DNA of 41,578 bases, from positions 1 to 41,578 of the forward strand of contig JAIUNY010000025.1 in NCBI GenBank assembly GCA_020161505.1, given 5' to 3'. The position numbers were made by a program, and so were the translations under genes. Under the pieces are notes generated by a model that was not told where the DNA came from, searched no databases, and saw only the letters and a list, made by a program, of their open reading frames with translations. Source of the stretch: Armatimonadota bacterium. GTDB taxonomy: Bacteria; Armatimonadota; Fimbriimonadia; Fimbriimonadales; Fimbriimonadaceae. The stretch's first letter is position 1. The number at the start of each line of letters is the position of its first letter. Positions 32,401 through 40,453 of this stretch are shown here, piece after piece.

Positions 32401-32957
32401 TTGCCGATTCTGAGCTCGTTTCTCGCGCGCAACGGGGCGACGACGAGGCGTTTTCCGAACTGGTTGACCGGTATCGGGAACGACTGTTTTTTGTCGCGCT
32501 CTCGGTGCTTGGCCCAGCGTTTTCGCCGGAGGCCGAGGATGCCGCTCAAGTGGGGATCATGAAGGCTTACCGGGCGATCGCGGGATTCCGGGCGGAGTCA
32601 TCGGTGGCTACTTGGCTTTCCCGGATCGTTCGTCACGAGGCACTGGCGATCAAGGCACGGTCGCGTTTCCGGCGTCCGCATCTGGGAGAAGAGTCGATGG
32701 CGGCGATGCCGCATGAGGCGGCCACTCCGGAACAGGAATCTCTGGCAAAGCAGCAGAACGCCGATCTCCAGGCCTGCATCCAGCATCTGCCGGAGATTTA
32801 CCAAACGATTGTCCGACTCTACTACTGGCTCGATTGGCCGGTCGGCGAGATTGCCGCGCTGCTGGTTTTGCCAGAGAACACGGTGAAATCCTATCTTCAT
32901 CGAGCGCGGAAGCTGCTCCACAACTGCCTTTCTCAACGAGGTTACGATGAATCCTAA
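32397..32957 (+). CDS. ECF RNA polymerase sigma factor
   Basis: About 186 residues if read from CTG 32397. Region 2 (DEAFSELVDRYRERLFFVAL, EDAAQVGIMKAYRAIAGF) and region 4 (VGEIAALLVLPENTVKSYLHRARKLL) are clear. No ATG, GTG or close TTG begins the frame: TTG 32364 is the only standard alternative and would add 11 residues. The CTG overlaps the upstream TGA as CTGA, mimicking ATGA coupling, and GGAG lies 11 bases before it, so a non-canonical CTG start is favoured. The third gene of the operon overlaps its end by 11 bases. Confidence 0.85.
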   Translation: MIADSELVSRAQRGDDEAFSELVDRYRERLFFVALSVLGPAFSPEAEDAAQVGIMKAYRAIAGFRAESSVATWLSRIVRHEALAIKARSRFRRPHLGEESMAAMPHEAATPEQESLAKQQNADLQACIQHLPEIYQTIVRLYYWLDWPVGEIAALLVLPENTVKSYLHRARKLLHNCLSQRGYDES

Positions 32958-33249
32958 CATCCCCCAAGACGATCAAGAATTTGACCAGTGGCTTCGGCAG
33001 TCGATGGTCGCCTCGGCTCCTGGGCCGATTTTGCGGCAGAGGGAAGAGCTGCGTGCGGCCCGTGAATGGTCGGCTCAGTTGACGCGGATTCGCCGGGTGT
33101 CGGTGGGACTCTATGCGGTGGGATCGCTGGCGGTGTGCCTCGTCGTGATGGTGCAATCGGGGATGCCTTGGTGGCTGATCGCCGTGTTCATCGGGCTGCC
33201 AGTGGCGGTGCTGGTGGCCGTGGTTTTGACTCTGCGCGCTCGGCGTTAA
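32947..33249 (+). CDS. Small membrane protein, possible anti-sigma partner
   Basis: A 100-residue protein with a soluble, charged N-terminal half (1-50) and two membrane segments (about 51-69 and 74-95), ending in LRARR. No family was recognised. It overlaps the sigma gene's end by 11 bases, with GAGG just before its ATG, and so is the last gene of the ECF operon. Anti-sigma factors usually occupy this place, and its cytoplasmic N-terminus would fit, but no zinc-binding motif is seen. It overlaps the convergent DUF4256 gene by 4 bases. Confidence 0.6.
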   Translation: MNPNIPQDDQEFDQWLRQSMVASAPGPILRQREELRAAREWSAQLTRIRRVSVGLYAVGSLAVCLVVMVQSGMPWWLIAVFIGLPVAVLVAVVLTLRARR

Positions 33250-33782
33250 ACCCGGAGCACGCCTCGGAACCCTCGGGCGGCGTAGTAGGATTGCGCTCCG
33301 TTGTGATAGATGAAGGTTCGCCCGAACCGTCGGTCGCCGAAGAGGGCTCCGCCTTTGGCGCGGAAGTCCTCGGGCGTGGCGAGCCAGCTGGAGGTTTTGA
33401 GATCGAACTCTCCGAGGGTCTGGAGGCGGAAGTAGAGGGCCTCGTCCAGGAGTTCGATGCCGATTTCGTCGGCGAGTTCTTGGGCACTGTTCGCGGGAGG
33501 AGCATCCTTGCGCGTGACACGGCTCTCGTGGTCGAAGCAGAGGCTCCGGCGGCCCTTGGGGCTCTCCGAGGAGCAATCGACGATGAGAAACTGCCCGTTT
33601 GTGTCATCGCGCCCGATGCAATCGGGTTCGCCGCCGGTGGATTCCATCTGGGCGAGAGTGGAGAGGGTTTTGGGGTCTCGGAGCCTGGGTTCGAGCTCGT
33701 CCCACGTGATTCCGGCATGCCGATGCGGGTGGCGTCCAAATCGGTCGTGGAGGATGGTGAGGATGTCGACCGGGTCAGGCAT
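33246..33782 (-). CDS. DUF4256 family protein
   Basis: A 178-residue cytoplasmic protein of the DUF4256 family; function unknown. The family hallmarks are clear by memory: MESTGGEPDCIGRD near 43-56, a DCSSESPKGRRSLCFDHESR segment, IGIELLDEALYFRLQ, FDLKTSSW, FRAKGGALFGDRRF and FIYHNGAQSYYAARGFRG at the end. The ATG at 33782 is preferred over TTG 33788; TAGAGT lies six bases before it, again a leaderless layout. It is a single gene, divergent from the DUF433 antitoxin. Confidence 0.88.
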   Translation of the reverse strand: MPDPVDILTILHDRFGRHPHRHAGITWDELEPRLRDPKTLSTLAQMESTGGEPDCIGRDDTNGQFLIVDCSSESPKGRRSLCFDHESRVTRKDAPPANSAQELADEIGIELLDEALYFRLQTLGEFDLKTSSWLATPEDFRAKGGALFGDRRFGRTFIYHNGAQSYYAARGFRGVLRV

Positions 33783-33848
33783 ACTCAAACTCTAGCATAG
33801 CGGGCTGTCACCCCTTGGTTCACGACAAGAGTCGTCTAAAATAGAGCA

Positions 33849-34073
33849 ATGGAGAATCATCCGCTGATCACAATTGACCCAGAAATCCGCAGCGGGAAGC
33901 CCTGTGTGAGAGGGATGAGAATTACAGTGGCCGACGTCCTCGATGCGTTGGCGGTTTATCAGCACTGGGATGCCGTGATTGCGGAATTTCCTTACATCAC
34001 CGAAGACGACATCCGAGCGTGTCTGGCATTTGCCGCTGATCGGGAGCGAAAGACCCGCCACCACGTGGCATGA
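33849..34073 (+). CDS. DUF433 family antitoxin
   Basis: A 74-residue DUF433 protein, the antitoxin-like partner of PIN-like toxins. Seen: ITIDPEIRSGKPCVRGMRIT (about 8-27) and VADVLDALA, the family core with its predicted helix-turn-helix. TAAAAT (33837-33842) lies six bases before the ATG, with TTGGTT 16 bases further upstream (33815-33820), so the mRNA is probably leaderless. It overlaps the toxin gene by four bases (ATGA), the usual arrangement for a toxin-antitoxin pair. Confidence 0.88.
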   Translation: MENHPLITIDPEIRSGKPCVRGMRITVADVLDALAVYQHWDAVIAEFPYITEDDIRACLAFAADRERKTRHHVA

Positions 34074-34399
34074 GTCTGCTGTTTGACGCCCACCTTGCGC
34101 CAGCACTTCCACAGATTCTTGCGATCGAATTCCCCGGTTCGCGTCATGTCGGCGATCTCGGCCTTTCAGCATCTGATCGGGCGATTTGGGAGTTCGCGCT
34201 TCAGAATGGTTTGGTCGTCGTGACAAAGGATGCGGACTTTGAAAACATTGTCCTTCTCCACGCCCCGCCAGGAAAGGTGATTCGGTTGACAATGGGCAAC
34301 TGCCGCACGAGCGATGTGGCAGATTGTCTCATCTCTGCACGTTCGGAGATCATGGACTTCATTTCTGCTCAGGATGAGAGTCTCCTTTTGATTCCGTGA
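34070..34399 (+). CDS. DUF5615 PIN-like toxin
   Basis: A 109-residue PIN-like (Mut7-C-like) protein. Seen: LLFDAHLAPALP (3-14) with the first acidic residue Asp6, GLGLSASDRAIWEFAL-type helix (about 30-45) and VVTKDADF (about 52-59), the second acidic cluster. These fit the DUF5615 toxin family that pairs with DUF433; such PIN-like enzymes are predicted RNases. Target RNA is unknown. Convergent with the DinB gene, 12 bp apart. Confidence 0.85.
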   Translation: MSLLFDAHLAPALPQILAIEFPGSRHVGDLGLSASDRAIWEFALQNGLVVVTKDADFENIVLLHAPPGKVIRLTMGNCRTSDVADCLISARSEIMDFISAQDESLLLIP

Positions 34400-34411
34400 C
34401 GGCTCACTGGG

Positions 34412-34918
34412 TTAGGGCGTCCGTAACGCCTCGATCCGGATCCGGTGGTAGATCAGGTGGTCGGCGAGGAAGTCGAGCGTTTCGCCGACATTCAGCGGGC
34501 CGGCGATGGGGTGAGGGAAGACCACGATTTCGGGGCCAGGAAGCGTGCCGGAGTCCAGTTTTGCCAGGAGCTTTTCCCGGATCTTGTCCCAATCCGCCAG
34601 CAAGGTTTCGGCATCTTTGCTGCCGCTCGGCTCCACCGAAGACGCATTCACCACGTACTTCACCCCGGTACGAAGATACTCGCCCAGCTTGCCCCGCATC
34701 TCGTTCTGCTCCGCCGTACGCTCCGGCATCGGCTCCGAAGACCGCGCCACTCCGAGAAGAAACACCCGCTCCGTCATGATGAGATGCTCCACGTGCTGAG
34801 CAATCGACCATTCCTCCTCACCGAGCGAGCGGGCGGCTTCATCCGCCGGGAGTTCAGTGAGGAGATCGGTGAACCACCGTTTGCCCTCGTCAAGTCGTGC
34901 CGTGATGCTCTGAGTCAT
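34412..34918 (-). CDS. DinB-superfamily protein
   Basis: A 168-residue DinB-type protein with likely metal ligands His42 or His45 (IAQHVEHL) and His154/His158 (ADHLIYHRIR). The ATG at 34918 fits the family; AATACT at 34926-34931 lies seven bases upstream. That promoter overlaps the stop codon of the upstream TetR gene (ends 34930), so DinB can be expressed separately. It is the third DinB protein of the window. Confidence 0.82.
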   Translation of the reverse strand: MTQSITARLDEGKRWFTDLLTELPADEAARSLGEEEWSIAQHVEHLIMTERVFLLGVARSSEPMPERTAEQNEMRGKLGEYLRTGVKYVVNASSVEPSGSKDAETLLADWDKIREKLLAKLDSGTLPGPEIVVFPHPIAGPLNVGETLDFLADHLIYHRIRIEALRTP

Positions 34919-34929
34919 GCCAGAGAGTA

Positions 34930-35511
34930 TTACTGGGCAGAGCCGCCCGAGGATGCAGCTCGGCGAACGAGGTTTGCACATGCTGTTGCGTATCTTTCCA
35001 GCAACACCTGCTCGCTCAGCTCGTCGTTTGGATCGGCGATGAGGCGAAAAATTTGTGGGAGGACGGAAGGAAAGACCGTGAGGGCGAGGAGGGCGGCGAA
35101 CGTCATTTCGGGATCATCGGATGGGCGAGTCTGCGCGAGCTGCTCGACCTGGGAGCGGTAGTAGGCACTTCGCTCGCCAGCAAGGATTGCAGGTGCGCCG
35201 AGCGAGGCTTCCTCCGCTAGCAAGCGGAAAAAGTCGGTGTCGCTCCGGTTGGCTTCAATCCAGTGAGCCATGCCTGCCGCGAGATCTTTGGGCTGCTCGG
35301 CTTGAGTCTGAATGCGAACCCGGAGCAGCTGCCGGAACGACTCCTCAATCACTTGATTGCGGTCTCCGATGTAGCGGTAAATAAGGGCTTTGTTCGCGCG
35401 ACTCCGCTCCGCAACTGAATCCACCGAAAACCCCGCGAACCCTCGCTCGCGGAGTTCTTCGACGGCAGCCTCGCGGATACGCGCTTCGGTAGCTTCAGCT
35501 TTCTTCCCCAT
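34930..35511 (-). CDS. TetR/AcrR family transcriptional regulator
   Basis: A 193-residue TetR-type repressor. The N-terminal helix-turn-helix (about residues 10-55) reads EARIREAAVEELRERGFAGF then VDSVAERSRANKALIYRYI, and the C-terminal helical domain binds an unknown ligand. It is co-transcribed with the preceding membrane-SRPBCC gene (3-bp gap). The perfect palindrome at 36408-36423, just upstream of that gene, is the best candidate operator, so the pair is probably self-repressed. Confidence 0.9.
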   Translation of the reverse strand: MGKKAEATEARIREAAVEELRERGFAGFSVDSVAERSRANKALIYRYIGDRNQVIEESFRQLLRVRIQTQAEQPKDLAAGMAHWIEANRSDTDFFRLLAEEASLGAPAILAGERSAYYRSQVEQLAQTRPSDDPEMTFAALLALTVFPSVLPQIFRLIADPNDELSEQVLLERYATACANLVRRAASSGGSAQ

Positions 35512-35514
35512 GAG

Positions 35515-36399
35515 TTAACACAATCCCGGACGAAGCCGAGATCGGGAACGGCGTAGTGCGTCTTGTGCCGGGATTTCTCCTGCTTCCAGACAAGCGATGA
35601 TGGTAGGTGTGCTGCGTTCGGCCTTTGCGGCCATCAGAGGGAAGAGGATCCATTCGGGGAGGCGCGATTTGCCCCGTGCCGTCCACCAGACTTCAACCGT
35701 CGATCCAGCTCCCGTTGGCTCGATTTGCCAACCTCCATGCATGTCGGTGAGAGGGTACGGGTAGTCCGGTGCCTCGGTCTCAAAGCGGAGGGTGAAGCTG
35801 TTGCTGGTCGTTTCCGTGACTTCCTCGCGCCATCTTTGTCCGGCGACATCGATGCACTCGCGTATGGCGCCCACGCTGAGCGAAGACCCGGCGACATATC
35901 GGGACGACCGCAGATCAGGGATGAATCGGGCAATTTGGTCGAGTTCGGCCAGGCGGCTCCAGAGGAGATCGGCAGAGGTGGTACTGCTGAACCGGAAGCA
36001 GATCTTCCTGTGACCGCTTTCTGTCACAAAGGAGTCGTCGAGTGCGACGATTTGCGCCAGGCCGAGCAGGCCCACGATGAGGGCAATGGCGAGAATGCTT
36101 GCTTGAGCAGCCGCAGATTGGGCGAGCGGCGAGAAGGCGATCGGTACCGTGAGAACGACCCAGCCGACATCCAGCGCAGAGATGAGAACTGTGGCGAAGT
36201 GTCTCGTTCGGGATCTTGACAAAGCGGTCGCCAGCACTCCCGCTCCGAAACCGACGAGTCCGAGTCCGACAACTTGCAGGAATAGGGTCGGCAAGGCGAT
36301 GTGGCGGGATGAGAGCCACTCGGCAAAGATCGTGATGAGGAGTCCGGAGACGGTGCTGAATATTCCGTTGGCAAACAAGGTCGTGCGCAGTCGAGTCAT
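35515..36399 (-). CDS. Membrane protein with SRPBCC domain
   Basis: A 294-residue protein. Four membrane segments lie in the N-terminal half (about 8-28, 40-60, 70-90, 98-118). Residues about 130-270 show the SRPBCC/polyketide-cyclase-like ligand-binding pattern (LDQIARFIPDLRSSRYV, WREEVTETTSNSFTLRFE, GGWQIEPTGAGSTVEVWW). This fusion of a membrane part with a helix-grip domain is unusual; ligand and role are unknown. The ATG at 36399 lies just past the GTAACG palindrome. It is the first gene of the operon with the TetR regulator. Confidence 0.7.
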   Translation of the reverse strand: MTRLRTTLFANGIFSTVSGLLITIFAEWLSSRHIALPTLFLQVVGLGLVGFGAGVLATALSRSRTRHFATVLISALDVGWVVLTVPIAFSPLAQSAAAQASILAIALIVGLLGLAQIVALDDSFVTESGHRKICFRFSSTTSADLLWSRLAELDQIARFIPDLRSSRYVAGSSLSVGAIRECIDVAGQRWREEVTETTSNSFTLRFETEAPDYPYPLTDMHGGWQIEPTGAGSTVEVWWTARGKSRLPEWILFPLMAAKAERSTPTIIACLEAGEIPAQDALRRSRSRLRPGLC

Positions 36400-36407
36400 T
36401 GTAATAA

Positions 36408-36423
36408 GTAACGATTGCGTTAC
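36408..36423. promoter_or_regulatory. Candidate TetR operator
   Basis: GTAACG (36408-36413), 4-base ATTG, CGTTAC (36418-36423): a perfect 6-bp inverted repeat of 16 bp, nine bases before the start of the TetR operon. TetR operators are often such 15-16 bp palindromes. It also lies 70 bases before the divergent M48-like gene. Confidence 0.6.
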
Positions 36424-36492
36424 AAAAATGGTTCCCTCTGGTACGACTGATGAGCCCTTTCAGCGCGGGGGAACGATTCATAATCTGCCCAC

Positions 36493-38433
36493 ATGCAAGG
36501 GAAGTCACTGTATCAGATCCAGGAAGAGCGTCGGGCGGCGGAGTTGCGGGCGGCGTGTGACAAGAATCCCGAGGCGTTTATCGCCCAAACCGAGGGGCTG
36601 ATCCGCCTGATGAAGGCGTTCATGGTGAGCCTCACGGTGTTGGGGCTGGTGCTCGTGATTCTCATCGTCGGCCTGCTTCTCGGGTTCATCTTGCCCCGAG
36701 GATTCTGGGTGGCCCTCTATCTGGGCTTCATGGCTTACAAGCTCAATCGGGGAGTCTGGTCGGCTTTAAATGCTCGATACATGCCTTGGGAGCCGATTGT
36801 GTTGACCCCTCAGACAATGCCTCATCTGCTCGGCACGGTGCAGGATGCCGCGGCAAAGATGGGTGTCCCGCTTCCTCCCATCGTCGGGCTCTCGTCGCTC
36901 CATGAAGTCGATCTGAAATCCAACCGCGATCATGTGCTGCATGGCACGTTTCGCGATGTGCTTTCGGTCGGATACCCGAGTCTGGCCTCCATGGGAGAGC
37001 AGGAGATTCAAGCGCTCGTGGCTTTTCGCCTCGCCTACGGTGGCAATGGGTTTGCCGCACGGAACCGCCGGGCAAATTTGGAGGGGCAGTCGTTCAAACG
37101 AATACTGGATGACGAAGATTTTCTGAAGATCGGGAATTTCTTGTGGGTCAATCAGATTCTGGAAGCCCTGTATCGCACCCTGGACGCACGGGTGACGGCG
37201 GCGTCGGCCGAGGAGGTTCGGCGGGCCGGTGAGCTTTGGGGCAAGGTGGTCGATCCCGTGACAATGGGCGAAGCCATGATCGCGCACAGCGTGCTTCCTC
37301 CAACTCGCACGAAACTGGCTCTGGATGCGCTGGGGCCGCGCGATCCCGAATCAACGCAGGAAGTTCCTTCGCACTACGCCCGGATGGAGAGCCTTGCCCG
37401 AAGCGATGTTTCCCATGATCTTCTCGATCCCCTCAAGCTCGAACTGTATGATGTTCATCGGGGTGAGTGGCTGGTGATGCCGACGAAGGCAGCGGGCAAA
37501 GCGTGGGTGATTCCTGCCCAAATCGTCGATCACGCGGCGATCCAGAGTCTGGCGGTGAAGCTTGGCCGACCGCTTTCGCGATCGGCTTTCGATGCTTGGG
37601 CAACCTCCGATCTCCGGTTCCAACTCGCCCGGTTGGAGTCCAAGATTCATGATGCGGAGGTCAGCGCGTTGTCCGAAGTGGAGGAAGATCGCGAGTGGGT
37701 GAATACCCAGATTCTGCGATATAGCCAGGATATCCACGGCGAGCCGATCGGCTGGATCCTTGCCGCTCGCAACTCGTATTCATGCTTCAACTCTCCGGAG
37801 CACGAGGTGTTTTTGCCTCTCGCAGAGTTACTGCTCGAGCGGTATCCCGATGAGCCCCGGGTTGCGCTATGGTGTGGGGTGCTTCGAGCCCAGGCCAACG
37901 CGTCTGACGTTTCGGGGATTGAGTTGCTGAAGCAGAACTACCGAAAAGTTCAGCATCCTTGGTCTCTGTACGCAGGCCGGGAAGCCCTGCGAGCCCAAGT
38001 TCTTGCCGGGCAGACAGACCAGATCCAGGAACAGTCGCTGGCTTTCTTCCGCAACGAGGAAGCGATCAGCGCAGCATTCAACGAGGTTCATGCGACGCTC
38101 GGCAATCTCCCCATCGAGCCTGGCGTGGTCGAAGCGGGAGAGATGGAACTGATGAAAGCCTGCCTGCGCACGCAAAAGGTCTTTCGAGCCGCATATCTGG
38201 TGAACTACCGCTCACGCCGGTACCCGGATCAGCTCGTCAGGGTGCTTTTCCTTGATCCTCTCAAACAGTCATTTTTCCCCGGCGCGGTAAGCGGCGAGGA
38301 GGAGGCGTGGATGGAGCAGTTCTGGTTTGCTTTGCCTCCCGGAACCCTCTTCTTTACCCTCAAGAGCAACTGGGGGATCGCCCGCAAGATCCGCAATCGA
38401 GGCAACAAGATCTGGACGATCGACGGCCGCTGA
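36493..38433 (+). CDS. M48-like membrane protein lacking HExxH
   Basis: A 646-residue membrane protein with the layout of M48 peptidases of the membrane-plus-TPR type. A charged N-terminus (1-35) is followed by two membrane segments (about 40-68 and 70-90). Then comes the M48-like part: LTPQTMPHLLGTVQDAAAKM (104-123) and the segment where HExxH is expected, GEQEIQALVAFRLAY (168-182). Here LAHELGH is replaced by VAFRLAY, so the zinc site is lost. A C-terminal TPR-like part (EVFLPLAELLLERYPDEPRVA near 440-460) follows. It is probably a pseudo-peptidase. CATAAT lies eight bases before the ATG. A tandem copy of equal length follows. Confidence 0.6.
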   Translation: MQGKSLYQIQEERRAAELRAACDKNPEAFIAQTEGLIRLMKAFMVSLTVLGLVLVILIVGLLLGFILPRGFWVALYLGFMAYKLNRGVWSALNARYMPWEPIVLTPQTMPHLLGTVQDAAAKMGVPLPPIVGLSSLHEVDLKSNRDHVLHGTFRDVLSVGYPSLASMGEQEIQALVAFRLAYGGNGFAARNRRANLEGQSFKRILDDEDFLKIGNFLWVNQILEALYRTLDARVTAASAEEVRRAGELWGKVVDPVTMGEAMIAHSVLPPTRTKLALDALGPRDPESTQEVPSHYARMESLARSDVSHDLLDPLKLELYDVHRGEWLVMPTKAAGKAWVIPAQIVDHAAIQSLAVKLGRPLSRSAFDAWATSDLRFQLARLESKIHDAEVSALSEVEEDREWVNTQILRYSQDIHGEPIGWILAARNSYSCFNSPEHEVFLPLAELLLERYPDEPRVALWCGVLRAQANASDVSGIELLKQNYRKVQHPWSLYAGREALRAQVLAGQTDQIQEQSLAFFRNEEAISAAFNEVHATLGNLPIEPGVVEAGEMELMKACLRTQKVFRAAYLVNYRSRRYPDQLVRVLFLDPLKQSFFPGAVSGEEEAWMEQFWFALPPGTLFFTLKSNWGIARKIRNRGNKIWTIDGR

Positions 38434-38473
38434 GCGTCGATTGTCCGCGTCTCCAGAGACATAATCTGACCAC

Positions 38474-40414
38474 ATGCAAGGGAAGTCAGCGGATCAGATT
38501 CGGGCAGAACGGAGGGCGGCCGAGCTACGCGCGGCGTGCGACCGAAATCCGGAGGCGTTTGTCGCACAAACGGAGTGGCTGATTCGGCTCATGAAGGCCG
38601 CCATTGTGGCTCTGGCGGTGCTTGCCTTTGCCCTGACCGTGCTCGCGATTGGCCTACTCAGCGGCGCGATCGTCCCGTGGGGCTTTGTCGTCGTGATGGT
38701 GCTGGCTTATCCTTTGTTTTGCCTTTGGCGAGCCCTCAACTGTGTGATCTTCTCGGAGTGGCCTCTCGCAAATAATCTCTTCCTTAATTCGCAAAATATG
38801 CCAGAGCTTCTGCGAATTCTCGAGGACTATTGCGACAAGCTGGGCGGGGGAAAACCGGACATGATCGTGCTCTCCCCCACAGAAGAAACGATGGTCTCAA
38901 TCCATCGAACGTTTAGGGCGCATGGAAAGTTTAAGAGTTGTCTTTGGTTGAACTATGTTGATTTGGCCACGTCGACTCCCGAACAGATTCGCGCGGTTCT
39001 CGCCTCCCTCATCCCCGTTGTGGCAAACGGGTTTCTCGCGAAAGCAGGGCAAGTGCGCGTCGAAGCCGAGTTGCTGAGACTTGTTTTTGAGCGACCAGCA
39101 TTTAGTAAGTTGTGCTACTTTTTTGGTTTCGATTGGCCATTTTTTGCGATGCTCAAAGTCGTGGAAGCTCGAGTCGCTGCCTCGGCAGCGGCCCGTGCGA
39201 GTATTGGAGCATCTCAGAGCCAGCTCATTTTTGACGCGGTGTCAACTGGGGAGGCCTGGGTGACCGTCTCGGTGCTACCAGGTTTGAGGGCCAGCCTCGC
39301 GTTTGAGGCGGTGAAGGAAACTGATTGGGAGGCGGGAACGGCATTTCCGTCGTACTTAAAGCGCGTATCTGAGGCGGCTCGGACAGATGTTTCCGAAAAG
39401 GCGGTCGACGGGATTAAGCTTTTTCTCCTCGGAGAGCATTCATACATCTGGGCGTCATAGCCGTTTGATCGGAGAGAGCTGCCTTGGACGGCTCCTGCCG
39501 CGCCGGACGATGAGGCTGCGATTCGTGCGTTTGCGGCGAAGGTCGGCGGGCCCGTTCTCCATTCGGCTTTCGATGCCTGGGCGACGCCCGAACTTCGGCG
39601 TCAGATGGAGAGTCTGGAGGAAGCGATTCACCAGCAGGAAAAGGATTCTCTCGAGGCTGCCGCCAAAGAGCGAGAGTCGGTGGAGAAGGAACTCCGTGGG
39701 TTGAGCCAGGGGATCCCGGATGATCCAGGCGCACGAGCAAAGGCGGCAAGCATGGCAAACGACCATTTTTATACCCGCGAGCACAAACTCTTCCTGCCTC
39801 TGGCAAAGAAACTGAGCGAGCTCTACCCTGATGAACCTCGAATCGCCCTCTGGCTCGGGTTTTTGTTGGCGCAGTCGGAAGATTCAAGGGCTGAAGGGAT
39901 CGAACTTATGCAGGCTCACTTTCAGAAAGGGCCGCCTGTTTGGAGCAAGAACGTTGCGGATGAGCTTCTTCGGATAAAGCTCCTCGCGCAGGTTCCTCAA
40001 GATTTGAGGCAAGAGGTTGAGGGTCTGGTGGCTGCGGAAAAGGTGACCGCCTGGATGACGGAGGAGGTGCAACGCTCCTGGCCACGAGCCGGAATCGAAC
40101 CGCTGGAGGTTGAGCCCAGCGGGCTTGAGCTGCTGCAGTCAGCGCTTGAGACCCAATCGGAATTCAGCGCCGTCTTCGGAGCAACGTATCGATCGGGCTC
40201 CTTCCCAGGACAGGTGATTCACCTCATCTTTCTTCAACCAGCGAAAGTGCCGTTTCTCCCCGATCACGTGCCGCCAGCATGGATCGAGCGCCAAAACCAA
40301 TTGTCGTTCGCGCTTCCTCCAGGATCGAACTTTGTCTTGCTTGAACCGAGAGGAAGGCAGAGTGCCCGCATCGGCAAACATGCGACCAAAATTTGGAGCG
40401 TGAATGGGAAGTGA
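38474..40414 (+). pseudogene. Second M48-like copy with in-frame TAG
   Basis: Exactly 1941 bp, like its neighbour, and alignable with it from MQGKS and the promoter on (CATAAT-N8-ATG in both). The frame runs 328 codons to TAG at 39458-39460 (codon 329), then continues open in the same frame from CCG TTT GAT to 40414. Homology to the first copy spans the break: HSAFDAWATPELRRQ near 39560-39600 matches RSAFDAWATSDLRFQ. The HExxH region reads SLIPV (178-182), also lost. The copies are diverged, so the duplication is not recent. A nonsense mutation, a sequencing error or read-through would each fit. If truncated, the product would be 328 residues lacking the TPR part. Confidence 0.65.
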
Positions 40415-40453
40415 GGGGAACAGGCGGCCGATTCCTTCATGTAAAGTCCGTCT

